Source: Rhodothermales bacterium (lineage in GTDB: Bacteria; Bacteroidota; Rhodothermia; Rhodothermales; VXPQ01). Taken from it: a stretch of DNA of 64,000 bases. Positions 45,052 to 53,919 of this stretch are shown in pieces. Position 1 is the first letter of the stretch. Every line of letters starts with the position of its first letter. The stretch lies in contig OX638293.1 in the NCBI GenBank assembly GCA_951812335.1, positions 1-64,000 of the forward strand. The letters are read 5' to 3'. A model generated the notes under the pieces. The model had not been told where the DNA came from. It worked only from the letters and a program-made list of their open reading frames with translations, and did not search any database. The position numbers and the translations under genes were made by a program.

Positions 45052-45693
45052 TTACCCATCTTCCTCTGCGTTCTCCTCTCCGGAATCGGCCGCTTCGCCT
45101 GCATCGGCATCGCCCGCTTCGTCTTCAAGATCGTCGATATCTTCTTCCACGACGCGGGGCTGCACCACGGTCACAATGGTCTGTTCGGGACGTCCCAGAA
45201 AAGTAATGCCTTCCCGTTCCAGATCACGGACATGGATGGCGTCTCCAATAGACAACTCCGAAATGTCCACCTCGATGTGCGAGGGAATATCTTTCGGAAG
45301 GCAGCGTACTTCCAATTCATGCAAAACGGCCTGCACGTTGCCGCCTTCGCGCTGTCCGACAGGCGTACCCTCGAAGTGGACAGGGACCACGAGCGTCAGT
45401 GTCTCGCCCGTTTTGAGCGTCATGAAATCGGCATGAAAAGGACGATCCGTAACCGGATGCAACGTCGCCTCCTTCAGAATGCATCGAAACGTTTTCCCGT
45501 CCAGTCGCACTTCCAGAATGTGCGTCTCAGCCGTATACACAAGCCTTTTCAAGTGTTCTTCGGCCAGTTGAAAAGCCACGGGGTCCATGTGATGTCCATA
45601 CAAGACACACGGCACATTGCCGGTGCGTCGAATGGCGCGGGCTGCCGATTTGCCGACTGCGCGCTTCTCAACGTCAAACGTAAGAATATCCAT
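45052..45693 (-). CDS. rplY: 50S ribosomal protein L25 (general stress protein Ctc type)
   Basis: 213 residues, the long two-domain Ctc form. The N-terminal 5S-rRNA-binding domain reads AVGKSAARAIRRTGNVPCVL then YGHHMDPVAF. The C-terminal beta domain contains VPVHFEGTPVGQREGGNVQA and DIPSHIEVDISELSIGDAIH. The tail is very acidic (EEDIDDLEDEAGDADAGEAA). It binds 5S rRNA in the large ribosomal subunit. Positioned between prs and pth, as in many bacteria. Confidence 0.95.
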   Translation of the reverse strand: MDILTFDVEKRAVGKSAARAIRRTGNVPCVLYGHHMDPVAFQLAEEHLKRLVYTAETHILEVRLDGKTFRCILKEATLHPVTDRPFHADFMTLKTGETLTLVVPVHFEGTPVGQREGGNVQAVLHELEVRCLPKDIPSHIEVDISELSIGDAIHVRDLEREGITFLGRPEQTIVTVVQPRVVEEDIDDLEDEAGDADAGEAADSGEENAEEDG

Positions 45694-45743
45694 GATCTAC
45701 GGAATAACGGTGAATCGTGCCATGAATACGAAAACCGCTCGCC

Positions 45744-46691
45744 CTAATCGGCGAACAGTGTCGAAATAGAATCTTCCGTGTAAATGCGGCGAATGGCGTC
45801 CGAAAACAACTCGGCGACACTGACCACATCGATGCGTTCCGAGGAACGCTTCAACGGTATCGTATCCGTCACAACCATCTTGGCTATTTCCGAGTTTTCT
45901 ATCCGTTCGTACGCCGGTTCCGATAGCAGCGCATGCGTACAGGCCGCAACGATTTCCTTGCTTCCCGCCTTGCGGAGCGCCTGGGCCGCATTGGTCAAGG
46001 TCCCCGCCGTATCGCACATGTCGTCAATAAGAATCACGTTGCGCCCCTTTACCTCGCCGATAATGTTCATCACTTCGGCTTCGTTCTGCCGAGGGCGGCG
46101 CTTGTCGATGACCGCAAGGTCGGCATTGAGGCGCTTGGCGTACGCCCGCGCCACCTTGATCGCACCCACATCAGGAGCTACAACCACGACATCGTCGAAC
46201 TGAAACTTCCTGAAATAGCTTGTTAGAACACCGGATCCATATAAATGATCCACAGGCACATCGAAGAAACCCTGAATCTGCGGGGCATGCAGATCCATCG
46301 TAAGAATACGATGTACGCCGGCCGTCGCCAGCATATCCGCCATCAGTTTCGCAGCAATGGAAACACGGGGTTGATCCTTCCGATCCTGCCGCGCATAGCC
46401 GAAATAGGGCATGACGGCCGTGATCCGCTCCGCGGACGCCCGCTTTGCGGCATCGATGAGCAGAAGCAGCTCGATCCAGTAGTCCGCGCTGGGCTGGGTG
46501 CTCTGGATAATGAAGAGGTCCGAACCACGTATGGATTCGCCGTAGCGTACGTAAATTTCCCCATCCGCAAAATTCCGAATGGCAAGCCGACCGAGTTGCT
46601 GCCCGTATGCAGCGGCGATTTTCTGCGCCAGCGGCAGATTCGAGCGCCCGGCAAAAATGGAAATGGGGGTGTCCCTGACGGATTTGTTCAT
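45744..46691 (-). CDS. prs: Ribose-phosphate pyrophosphokinase
   Basis: 315 residues from the ATG at 46691; an upstream TTG at 46715 in the same frame is less likely. ISIFAGRSNLPLAQKIAAAY starts the typical fold; FSR-type loop and YARQDRKDQPRVSIAAKLMA bind ATP; DLHAPQIQGFFDVPVDHLYG is the metal and ATP site; NVILIDDMCDTAGTL is the PRPP-binding loop. It makes PRPP from ribose 5-phosphate and ATP for nucleotide, His and Trp synthesis. First gene of the prs-rplY-pth-hppA-E2 run. An inverted-repeat element lies about 37 bases upstream of the start, where the promoter would be. Confidence 0.95.
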   Translation of the reverse strand: MNKSVRDTPISIFAGRSNLPLAQKIAAAYGQQLGRLAIRNFADGEIYVRYGESIRGSDLFIIQSTQPSADYWIELLLLIDAAKRASAERITAVMPYFGYARQDRKDQPRVSIAAKLMADMLATAGVHRILTMDLHAPQIQGFFDVPVDHLYGSGVLTSYFRKFQFDDVVVVAPDVGAIKVARAYAKRLNADLAVIDKRRPRQNEAEVMNIIGEVKGRNVILIDDMCDTAGTLTNAAQALRKAGSKEIVAACTHALLSEPAYERIENSEIAKMVVTDTIPLKRSSERIDVVSVAELFSDAIRRIYTEDSISTLFAD

Positions 46692-46727
46692 GCTTAACGA
46701 ATCAGCTTCAACCAAAAATGTTGTTCA

Positions 46728-46984
46728 GGATACTCTGTTAAGGATACCCTGATTAAGTCCGCAAAGCTCAGAGGTTGCGAGGGGTGTGGGCTGGCAAGGA
46801 ATAACGAAGCAGTGTGGCAGGCCCCACACAATGAGGAATGACGCAGCCAGCGTGCCCCTCGCAGCCTCCCGGAGGGCGCGTTCCATCCGCAACGCCCCGA
46901 ATCCGTAGTGTTTTCCGCTGATTCCGACGATCGGATCATGACGTCATGTACGCGCTGAGCGAAGCGGTTTTGATCAGAGTATCC
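46728..46984 (+). mobile_element. Short inverted-repeat element, copy 2 (with a doubled left end)
   Basis: The left side carries two end copies in tandem: GGATACTCTGTTAA (46728) and GGATACCCTGATTAAGTCCG (46742). The right end is GATCAGAGTATCC (to 46984). The body includes GCAAAGCTCAGAGG, GGAATAACGAAGCAG and the hairpin GTGTGGCAGGCCCCACAC, matching copies 1 and 3 in complement. It fills the gap between prs and the tRNA gene. The doubled end may come from one element inserting next to another or from slippage. Confidence 0.85.
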
Positions 46985-47009
46985 TTAGTATTGTCTACCG
47001 GATGCATCG

Positions 47010-47080
47010 TTGCCCGGGGAGGATTCGAACCTCCACATACGGCTCCAAAGGCCGCTGTCCTGCCATTAGACGACCGGGCA
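47010..47080 (-). tRNA. tRNA-Gln (anticodon TTG)
   Basis: The minus strand folds into a complete cloverleaf: acceptor TGCCCGG pairs with CCGGGCA plus discriminator A; D-arm GTC/GAC around TAATGGCAG; anticodon stem GCGGC/GCCGT with loop CTTTGGA, anticodon TTG (codon CAA, Gln); T-arm GGAGG/CCTCC with loop TTCGAAT. No CCA is encoded. It lies 26 bases from the inverted-repeat element and upstream of the prs operon on the same strand. Confidence 0.95.
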
Positions 47081-47245
47081 AGAAGTCGAAAACAAGGGAA
47101 TGAAAATTATCGCGCACGCGCGGCCTAATCAACGACCGCTGCTCACAGTGGTTTCTGCGATGGATGGACGCGATCGGATCATATGACGGAATATCGAGTT
47201 GGCAGTCGTGTTTTTGTACCTGTTTCTTCATTTCCTCGGCATCGC

Positions 47246-47911
47246 ATGCTCAGCCAGGCTGTTGAAGATTACATCAAGACTATTTACCGGATCCGGCAAA
47301 GTGGGCAGCCTGCGTCCACCAACGACATTGCCCGGGCCCTGAACGTTTCCGCCGCATCGGTTACGAACATGGCCAAACGGCTGGCGCAGCTCGGCCTTGC
47401 AGAATACGAATCGTACCAGGGCGTCCGACTGACGGAAACGGGAAACAAGGTGGCTCTTGAAATCATCCGCCATCACCGCTTGCTCGAACTGTATCTCCGG
47501 AACGTGATGGGCTACCCCTGGGACAAGGTACACGAAGAGGCGGAGCTCCTCGAACATCACATTTCCGAAGAATTCGAAAGCAAGATCGACGAAATGCTGG
47601 GGCATCCGACCCACGACCCGCATGGAGATCCCATTCCTACACGCGAAGGCGAAATCGCCGAACGCAACACTAACCCTCTCGCCGCCATGAAGCCCGGGAC
47701 ACATGTTGTGATCGAACGCGTGTCCGACGAAGACCCGAAATTGCTGGATCACCTCGAAAGTCTGGGTCTGTTGCCTGGCACTGTGCTCGAAGTCATCGGA
47801 AAAGAACCTTTCGAGGGACCATTGAAGATCCGCCTATACGACCGGGAGCACATTCTCGGATACCGGATCGCCAACCATATCTTTGTGGACGTTTCGACCG
47901 AAAAGGCCTGA
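47246..47911 (+). CDS. DtxR/MntR-family metal-dependent transcriptional regulator
   Basis: 221 residues from the ATG at 47246 (MLSQAVEDYIKTIYRIRQSG), the usual family start; the frame is open to 47183. A winged helix at about 1-70 contains TNDIARALNVSAASVTNMAK (recognition helix). The dimerisation and metal-binding domain follows (HHRLLELYLRNVMGYPWDKV, HEEAELLEHHISEEF, with several His/Glu ligands). A C-terminal SH3-like FeoA-type domain runs from about 145 (LGLLPGTVLEVIGKEPFEGP). Such proteins repress metal uptake genes when Fe2+ or Mn2+ is bound. The target genes are not next to it. It converges with the nucleotidase gene five bases away. Confidence 0.92.
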   Translation: MLSQAVEDYIKTIYRIRQSGQPASTNDIARALNVSAASVTNMAKRLAQLGLAEYESYQGVRLTETGNKVALEIIRHHRLLELYLRNVMGYPWDKVHEEAELLEHHISEEFESKIDEMLGHPTHDPHGDPIPTREGEIAERNTNPLAAMKPGTHVVIERVSDEDPKLLDHLESLGLLPGTVLEVIGKEPFEGPLKIRLYDREHILGYRIANHIFVDVSTEKA

Positions 47912-47916
47912 AACAT

Positions 47917-48903
47917 TCATCCCGTCGCGTCTGCAAGCGCCTCCAGCACCGCTTCGTGCAAAAGCCCGTTCGTGGCGACAATACCCGTATTTCGCTCGAG
48001 TTGCGCACCGCACCGGAAATCGAGCGGGCTGCCTGACATATCCGTAACCACGCCGCCTGCCTCCTCGACAATGAGAGTGCCCGCAGCATGGTCCCATATG
48101 TTCTCTATATATCCCGAACGGGATGTCAGGCGGAGGTAAATATCCGCATCGCCGCGCGCCAGCACGCCATATTTCGCCTGACTGTCTATACGGAGCGAGG
48201 CAGCCTCTACGCCCAAATGAGTCGCTACAGCGGCCACGTCCCGACGCGAGCCGTGATTCGATTCGAAAGGTTCGCAAAGCCGGGCTTGCGCACCGTTCGC
48301 TACAGTACGCACTCGAATGGGCTGCCAGACAGGCTCTCCGGCGCCGTGAAGCGGAGCCTGAACCGCTCCTTTTCCCCGGTGCGCCGCAAACACGGCGCCC
48401 TTTATATTGCCCCCTTCCGCATCGCAAGGCAAGTCGGGGCAAGCCATTGCCGCTACTTCGATCCGCCCCCCTGCAATCAGCGCCAGCGCCACAGCGTATT
48501 GATCGCACCGCAGGAATCCCTTCGTGCCGTCGATCGGATCCAGCGTCCAGAAACGTTCGGAGTATCCGGTCCCGTTGCCCCTGTCGATCCAGGCGCATAC
48601 CGACTCGCGCGTTGCGCCGGGCAACACATGCGCCACCTCTGTGGTCACCTTGTCGAGCACGCTTTCGTTTTCCGGCAGATGCAAAACAGCCGCATCTTCC
48701 TCGCCGATTACGGGATCATTCGGAAACGCTTCTTCCAGCACATGGCATACGACCGCCTGGCTTCCAAAATCCGCTACCGTCACCGGAGAACGATCCTCTT
48801 TCCTGAGCGCGGATTGCCCCAGCGTTTTCTGAACGGACATGCAGACACGCGCCGCCATGCGCACGGCATGGATAGCCACTTCGAACTCTGCCTGATATTT
48901 CAT
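47917..48903 (-). CDS. 3'(2'),5'-bisphosphate nucleotidase (CysQ/Hal2-like)
   Basis: 328 residues of the lithium-sensitive inositol-monophosphatase superfamily. Metal-binding motifs: GEEDAAVLH (Glu), WTLDPIDGTKGFLR (DPIDGT-type) and IWDHAAGTLIVEEAGG (WDxAAG). The insertion between them and KTLGQSALRKEDRSPVTVAD near the start fit the eukaryote-type Hal2/SAL1 3'-phosphoadenosine 5'-phosphate phosphatases more than CysQ. It would turn PAP, a by-product of sulfate assimilation and sulfotransfer, into AMP. It overlaps the upstream HsdR-N-like gene by four bases. Confidence 0.9.
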   Translation of the reverse strand: MKYQAEFEVAIHAVRMAARVCMSVQKTLGQSALRKEDRSPVTVADFGSQAVVCHVLEEAFPNDPVIGEEDAAVLHLPENESVLDKVTTEVAHVLPGATRESVCAWIDRGNGTGYSERFWTLDPIDGTKGFLRCDQYAVALALIAGGRIEVAAMACPDLPCDAEGGNIKGAVFAAHRGKGAVQAPLHGAGEPVWQPIRVRTVANGAQARLCEPFESNHGSRRDVAAVATHLGVEAASLRIDSQAKYGVLARGDADIYLRLTSRSGYIENIWDHAAGTLIVEEAGGVVTDMSGSPLDFRCGAQLERNTGIVATNGLLHEAVLEALADATG

Positions 48904-49403
48904 AGGTTCGTATTCGTATCGTTTACAGGATCACCTGCAGAGACTGCTTCGAAAGGCGGGATGCGATCCGTAAAATCGTCCGGGCGATCGGACCGCCAGC
49001 AGAAATGGCGCAATCCGTTCGTTACGGCAAGATAACGCGCCCCGACGACTCTGTTGTATTTCGCGATCTGCTCAAACGCCGCCGACCCTATGCGAACCTG
49101 CGGCGCCTTGCATTCCACCATCAGGGACGGAACGCCCCGCCGATCGTACGCGACAATGTCGGCCCGACGGGACATGCCCTGGTACTCGAAGTGCATCTCA
49201 ACGGCAATCAGAGCCGGCGGATAGCCGCAATCCCGCATGAGAAAATGCAAAAAATGCCCCCGCACCCATTCCTCGGGAACGAGACGCACATATTTTTTGC
49301 GTACAGGATCGAAGACGAATCGGGAATCCTTTTCCGACCCTGATCGGATGCGAAGAGGGCAGGCCGGAAGATTCAGCCGAGGAAAACCATCTACCCCGGT
49401 CAA
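48900..49403 (-). CDS. Type I restriction HsdR N-terminal-like nuclease-fold protein
   Basis: 167 residues that correspond to a stand-alone HsdR-N-type domain, common in Bacteroidota. The fold signature is RADIVAYDRRGVPSLMVECK: Asp and the E-C-K pair of a PD-(D/E)xK nuclease site, with EMHFEYQGMSRRAD before it. FEQIAKYNRVVGARYLAVTN follows as in HsdR. There is no helicase part, and no HsdM/HsdS nearby, so it is not a type I system; whether it cuts DNA is unknown. The start is a TTG at 49403 that overlaps the stop of the small upstream ORF (GGTTGACC), suggesting translational coupling. Confidence 0.8.
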   Translation of the reverse strand: MTGVDGFPRLNLPACPLRIRSGSEKDSRFVFDPVRKKYVRLVPEEWVRGHFLHFLMRDCGYPPALIAVEMHFEYQGMSRRADIVAYDRRGVPSLMVECKAPQVRIGSAAFEQIAKYNRVVGARYLAVTNGLRHFCWRSDRPDDFTDRIPPFEAVSAGDPVNDTNTNL

Positions 49404-49621
49404 CCTTTCCGAATAACCGTTATGTCCGGCATGGTCCTGGGTCGGCGATAGAGCGACCCCTTCGAACCATTGATCGAAACGTTTTGTTGAACCATATCCC
49501 AGTTTTTCTCAATCTCGGCTTCGTCCCCGCTGAACGGGGCCGAACCGGTTCCGGAACGGCCAAAATCGAAAACATAGAGGTTGTTGGGGATTCCAAGAAG
49601 GACCTGTGTCGGCATCGGCAT
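49400..49621 (-). CDS. Small hypothetical protein coupled to the HsdR-N-like gene
   Basis: 73 residues from the ATG at 49621 (MPMPTQVLLGIPNNLYVFDF). It has a Gly/Ser-rich middle and a helix EAEIEKNWDMVQQNVSIN, and ends PDITVIRKG. No family recognised. The stop overlaps the TTG start of the next gene, which is the main reason to believe it is translated. The frame is open 27 codons further upstream but with unlikely composition. Confidence 0.4.
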   Translation of the reverse strand: MPMPTQVLLGIPNNLYVFDFGRSGTGSAPFSGDEAEIEKNWDMVQQNVSINGSKGSLYRRPRTMPDITVIRKG

Positions 49622-49987
49622 AACGAAACAAAATAGGTAAAACTTGCTGAGGCAAAACCGGGGAGTGCATGGGGGTGCGTACAACAAATTCCCCGATAAC
49701 AAACAATGATAGATCGCCTTTCTTGTAAAGTTTCCTTGAAGATGCGTTTTGGGGGCTATATCCGCCTTGCAAGGGTCATTTTGTGTTCAGAAGTTGTCCG
49801 CTGCAATATCCGGCCCCCGCGAGGCAGTCGCTACAGGGGCCGCCCTCCATATCCGCCCTTTTTTCCCGTCAAATCCGCCGCCTGCCGCGTTTCGGCGAAT
49901 TAGCGCCTTGGCATGCGCCCCGGAACACTGTACAGAACGATTACGGCCCGAATAGCGTCCGTAACGAACGCTTGCGCGCTTGCGCGC
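49622..49987. other. Gap with no recognisable gene
   Basis: 366 bases between the small ORF and the P450 gene. It holds only short overlapping ORFs without family resemblance, and close to its right end a short direct repeat, GCTTGCGCGC twice in a row (about 49970-49989). I see no RNA gene or terminator that I could support. Confidence 0.5.
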
Positions 49988-52015
49988 TTAGACCGGATTC
50001 GTGATTCGAGCGACGCGGAACTTCATCTTTTTGTTGGGGGCGGATGTCGGAAACGGATTGATTCCGAGCTTGTACTTTGTGGGCACTACTTCCAGCTCCA
50101 TGTGGTACGCGATGAGCAAGAGATTGACGGCCATCTGAAGCTCAACCCACCGATTTCCAAGGCAAGTGTGCGTGCCTAGGCCATAGGGAGCGTAGGCGCC
50201 CGGTGTCGTATGCTCCGATCGATCCGGAAGATAACGGTCTATGTCGAATTCCAGCGGATCCTTGAACAGATCGTCGGCGTAGTGCGATGCGGTTTGGCAA
50301 ATCAATAGTAGCGTTTTAGCCGGTAATTGGAAGCCACTGACAATGCACTCGTTCGCGACCGTTCTCAACTGCCAGGGAATCACCGGGTGCAAACGCGCAG
50401 ACTCCATGCAGAGGCGGACGGTAACGTCGATGCTGTCGTGACTGAAGTCCTCCGCTTCCGGTTCCCGCCCGTTCCCGAAAAACGACTCGGCTTCCATACG
50501 GATCTTCGCGTACAGATCCGGGCGTCGAACCATGGAATGGACGGCGAAGGCAAGCCCGCTGCCGAGATAAATACTTGCGACCATTGACGCGACAAACGGA
50601 AAGGTGAGGTCCGTTTCCGGCAGAAACTGCGGGTCGCTCTTGTGGAGTTCGAGGATTGCATCGGCAAGATCCGGTGGCTTCCCCCTCCTCTGCGCCGGCG
50701 TGTGCGATCCGAGGATCGCCTCCTGGAGTTCACGGACACGCTTGCTGGAACGCTTCATCTTTGGCGTCGACAGCATGAATTTCGGCAAGACGCCCTGAAC
50801 TTGCGTTACCAGCGCACGATGTTCATACGCAAGCAGTTCGTCGACGTAGTGGCTGCAATCCACTCCGATCATCAGATGCGAGATTTGGCTGCTGACGTGG
50901 TTCTGGAGCGTCTCGGCTGCGTGGAAAACGTCGCCTGCATTCCATCGGCTCAGCGACCTTCTGCAGTGGTGGATCAACTCCGGTAGCCGTCGCGCAAGTG
51001 CGGCTCGGGAATAGGCGCCTTGCAGCGCCTTGCGCATTCTGTAGTGTTCGGCGCCATCCATTCCCGGCATGGTTCGGGAGGCGCCGAACACGCGTTCCAG
51101 ATCACTGATGTAGTCCTTCGAGCGAAGGTAGAACCGCCCGTGCCTGTTGATCCACTGATTGGTGTCCGAACCCATCAAGGCGACTACCCTTGACTTACGC
51201 ATTCTGAAGGGAAGCTCGACGACCGGCCCGTACTCCCGGAAGATGCCGTACATCGCCTTCGAGATGTTACCCGAGCGGAAGTCACGCTGTCGCAGGATGT
51301 CGACGATTCGAAGTTTCGGAATGGGTTTGAATGGAAGAACACGACGGGTCTTCGGTATGGCGATGCTGTCCCTCACCACACTGGCAACCGTCCGCCCTAT
51401 CAGATCCAGTTGGGCAATAAGCTCGATCCGCTCGAGCCTCTCCTTGTAGTCTTCCTGGTCAAGCAACAGTTTGAAACCGCCGCACGTATGCATCAAGGCA
51501 ACAAGGATGGCGTCGCGCGGGTCCGGGATGCTGTCGTCGTTCAGGATGACGCTCAGGATTCTTGTTTTGGCTTCCCGGCGGATCTTGAGGTCGGAGGTCG
51601 GATACGTTCCCGACCGTGAAACGGAGCGCGAAAGTCCCCAGAATCCGCCGCTCTCGTAGTCGAGGATTTTTCTCTCCACCAGACGATCGAGGGTGTCCGC
51701 GACGATTTCGTCGGAACGGCCCGTGTTGCGTTCAATCCAGTATTGCGTGTCCGAGGCCTCTTGAGATTCGGCGATTTCCTTGAGCGTCGGGTCGAGCAGG
51801 TTGTCTCCGGTGGGACGGGAATCAACCAGATACAGCGTGTCCAGGTCGGTGTCGATTCGATCCTCCAGGGCAAGATCGGCGAGTACGGCTCCCACCATAA
51901 CGCAGGAGAAATTCCAGCCTGGAACCATTTCCAGGTAGCCGCTCTGTTCGTCGAGCATCAGAAGAATAAGCTCTTCGGCAAGGCGTATCGGGAACTGTAC
52001 GGACGTGCTCTCCAT
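49988..52015 (-). CDS. GPP34-domain/cytochrome P450 fusion protein
   Basis: 675 residues from the ATG at 52015 (AAGG upstream); a TTG at 52030 is an alternative. Residues about 5-205 match the GPP34 (GOLPH3/Vps74-like) domain: RLAEELILLMLDEQSGYLE, VMVGAVLADLALEDRIDTDL, LDRLVERKILDYESGGFWGL. The rest is a P450: ExxR in the K helix (MESARLHP), PERF-like region (DIDRYLPDR) and heme loop YGLGTHTCLGNRW with ligand Cys618. The I helix reads ASIYLGSGLAFAV, without the usual acid-alcohol pair (Asp/Glu-Thr), so oxygen activation may differ. GPP34 domains bind phosphoinositides in eukaryotes; in bacteria their role is not clear and membrane targeting is a guess. It forms a same-strand group with an FAD oxidoreductase, a Rieske oxygenase and an RND exporter. 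Confidence 0.85.
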   Translation of the reverse strand: MESTSVQFPIRLAEELILLMLDEQSGYLEMVPGWNFSCVMVGAVLADLALEDRIDTDLDTLYLVDSRPTGDNLLDPTLKEIAESQEASDTQYWIERNTGRSDEIVADTLDRLVERKILDYESGGFWGLSRSVSRSGTYPTSDLKIRREAKTRILSVILNDDSIPDPRDAILVALMHTCGGFKLLLDQEDYKERLERIELIAQLDLIGRTVASVVRDSIAIPKTRRVLPFKPIPKLRIVDILRQRDFRSGNISKAMYGIFREYGPVVELPFRMRKSRVVALMGSDTNQWINRHGRFYLRSKDYISDLERVFGASRTMPGMDGAEHYRMRKALQGAYSRAALARRLPELIHHCRRSLSRWNAGDVFHAAETLQNHVSSQISHLMIGVDCSHYVDELLAYEHRALVTQVQGVLPKFMLSTPKMKRSSKRVRELQEAILGSHTPAQRRGKPPDLADAILELHKSDPQFLPETDLTFPFVASMVASIYLGSGLAFAVHSMVRRPDLYAKIRMEAESFFGNGREPEAEDFSHDSIDVTVRLCMESARLHPVIPWQLRTVANECIVSGFQLPAKTLLLICQTASHYADDLFKDPLEFDIDRYLPDRSEHTTPGAYAPYGLGTHTCLGNRWVELQMAVNLLLIAYHMELEVVPTKYKLGINPFPTSAPNKKMKFRVARITNPV

Positions 52016-52159
52016 GCTAAACCTTGTCAAATGCCGTGTCGATGGGGGCGGGACCAGAACTGCACGATGACCTGGCGCCAGATTCAGAATATAACCGATC
52101 CGTCATAGCATCGGTTTCACCTCCCTCTTCATCCGATTACTCTGAGAAACAGCCACCCT

Positions 52160-53563
52160 TTACGCCTTCCTGAGACGCCAACCGTACATCAGACGCCCGT
52201 AAAAGTTGAACCACTTCCTTGCCGCAGTATCCCGGAACGGATAATCTGCACCGATCTGTCTCGCCGTAACAAGACCGGACACGAAACAGGTCTCCTGGCT
52301 ATTGACCAGCGTGTGGGCGCCACAGTGCCACGTTCGTCTCCTGCCCTGAACAAAGCGAAACAAATGGACCAGAAAGGCCACGTGACGCACATCGTGTACG
52401 ATATGCTGAAACCACCATTTCTTGACGACTTTGCCTTCGTCGATACGACTGATCGGATTGTAGGTCACCAGGCACGGCTTGTCCGAGCGACCCGCCCAGG
52501 GCTGCTGATTGTGCATGATGTAGGTGATTTCGTAGTTGTCGGGCCGTACACCGTACTGCTCGATATGGTTGCTCCGAGTGGCGAGTGGCTTGACGTCGTT
52601 GTCCGGTAGAATCGAGGCATCCGAATGAACGACCGTATGGTTGTGCAATTCACTTTCATAACGTATCGAAGATAGCAGATAGCTCTCCAGAAAGGTCGGT
52701 TTATCCAACATCATCAGCGTTTGATTCGCATTGCACGCAAACACCACGTCATCAAACGTTTCCGTCTTTCCGTCCTGGTCCTCCACAAGCACATCGGATT
52801 GGCGACGGTACACCTTCCGCACCGGGCGGTTAAGGTATATCTTGTCCCGGAAGGCAGCCGACATCTTCTCATAGATGCGCCGCGTGCCGCGATCCCATGT
52901 TTGCATCGGCGTTGCGCTTTCGATATCGAAGAACTCCAGATACCGGCAAAACAGCGACGCGGGCATATCGAACACGTTCGTGGCCATCAGGAAGTTGACG
53001 AACATGGGCTTCAGGATCTTGTACCTGAAATCTCCGGAAAACCTGCCCAGGTTGAGAACCGCACCCATGCTGACGTAATTGAACGGGTTGAGCGCATTCA
53101 GTAGTCTGGACCTGGTGCGGTTTAGCCGCCCAAACCACTTTAGACGCCTCAGAAGCTTCTGGAATCTTTCGATTTCCGGCTGCAACTGCCTCCTGATATC
53201 GGAATCGAAATCGTGCGCATAGATGCCGCCGCGATACTTCACGCTGTAGCTGAATCGGGTGTCGATCAGCTCGATACCGTGTTGCTGCATGAAGAGAAGA
53301 ATATGATGATATACGGAGGGAATGCACGCGGTGACGGAAATGTCAAACGGAATCGATGTGCCATCGTCTTGTGGCATATCGGCCGTAATGGCATTGCCGC
53401 CGATCCGGGCCTGCGCTTCGAACACCCGAAAATCGAATCGATCGGGGTGCTTGTCCAACGCCCAGGCCGTTCCCAATCCCGACACTCCGGCACCGATAAT
53501 AGCAACTTTTCTCGGTGGCGCGCCTCGTTCCGCTGACCGGCCCCCTTCGGGTCGTCCACTCAT
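52160..53563 (-). CDS. FAD-dependent amine-oxidase-like oxidoreductase
   Basis: 467 residues from the ATG at 53563; a GTG at 53578 is possible. The FAD-binding Rossmann motif is VAIIGAGVSGLGTAWAL, followed by FRVFEAQARIGGNAITADM (the ADP-ribose-binding Glu and the GG-doublet). The overall pattern (DISVTACIPSVYHHILLFMQ, YGVRPDNYEITYIMHNQQPW, ETCFVSGLVTARQIGADYPF) fits predicted NAD/FAD-binding proteins of the COG2907 type, which often sit next to lipid-modifying enzymes. Substrate unknown. It lies 144 bases before the P450 gene on the same strand and is separated from the Rieske gene by inverted-repeat elements. Confidence 0.8.
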   Translation of the reverse strand: MSGRPEGGRSAERGAPPRKVAIIGAGVSGLGTAWALDKHPDRFDFRVFEAQARIGGNAITADMPQDDGTSIPFDISVTACIPSVYHHILLFMQQHGIELIDTRFSYSVKYRGGIYAHDFDSDIRRQLQPEIERFQKLLRRLKWFGRLNRTRSRLLNALNPFNYVSMGAVLNLGRFSGDFRYKILKPMFVNFLMATNVFDMPASLFCRYLEFFDIESATPMQTWDRGTRRIYEKMSAAFRDKIYLNRPVRKVYRRQSDVLVEDQDGKTETFDDVVFACNANQTLMMLDKPTFLESYLLSSIRYESELHNHTVVHSDASILPDNDVKPLATRSNHIEQYGVRPDNYEITYIMHNQQPWAGRSDKPCLVTYNPISRIDEGKVVKKWWFQHIVHDVRHVAFLVHLFRFVQGRRRTWHCGAHTLVNSQETCFVSGLVTARQIGADYPFRDTAARKWFNFYGRLMYGWRLRKA

Positions 53564-53594
53564 TTGATACCGCCCCACACGTTATTACTTATAA

Positions 53595-53640
53595 GAACAC
53601 TCTGATTAAGTCCGCAAAGCTCAGAGGCGAGAGGGATCCA
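53595..53640 (+). repeat. End fragment of the inverted-repeat element
   Basis: GAACACTCTGATTAAG continues TCCGCAAAGCTCAGAGGCGA, the left end of the family with two changes in the outer bases. The body is lost after about 45 bases and a full copy starts 17 bases later. Confidence 0.75.
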
Positions 53641-53656
53641 CGTGCCCAGTACTATG

Positions 53657-53910
53657 GGATACTCTGATCAAAACCACTTCGTTCAGCGCTTCACGTTCGC
53701 AACGCCCCGAATTCGCATATTTCCCGCTGATTCCAATGATAAAATCATGATATCCTGTACTTGCGAACGTGAAGCGCCCTTCGGGAGGCAGAGAGGGGCA
53801 CGCTGGCGGTGTCATTCCTCATTATGTGGGGCCTGCCACATTGCTTCGTCATTCCTTGCCAGCGCACCCCTTTCAGCCTCTGAATCTTTGCGGATTTAAT
53901 CAGAGTATCC
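53657..53910 (-). mobile_element. Short inverted-repeat element, copy 3 (254 bp)
   Basis: Starts GGATACTCTGATCAAAACC and ends GGATTTAATCAGAGTATCC. The flanks share TATG on both sides (53653-53656 and 53911-53914), which would suit a four-base target duplication. The interior is close to copy 1 in the same orientation (GAAGCGCCCTTCGGGAGGCA, GGGGCCTGCCACATTGCTTC). It lies between the FAD oxidoreductase and the Rieske gene. Confidence 0.85.
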
Positions 53911-53919
53911 TATGGTCAA

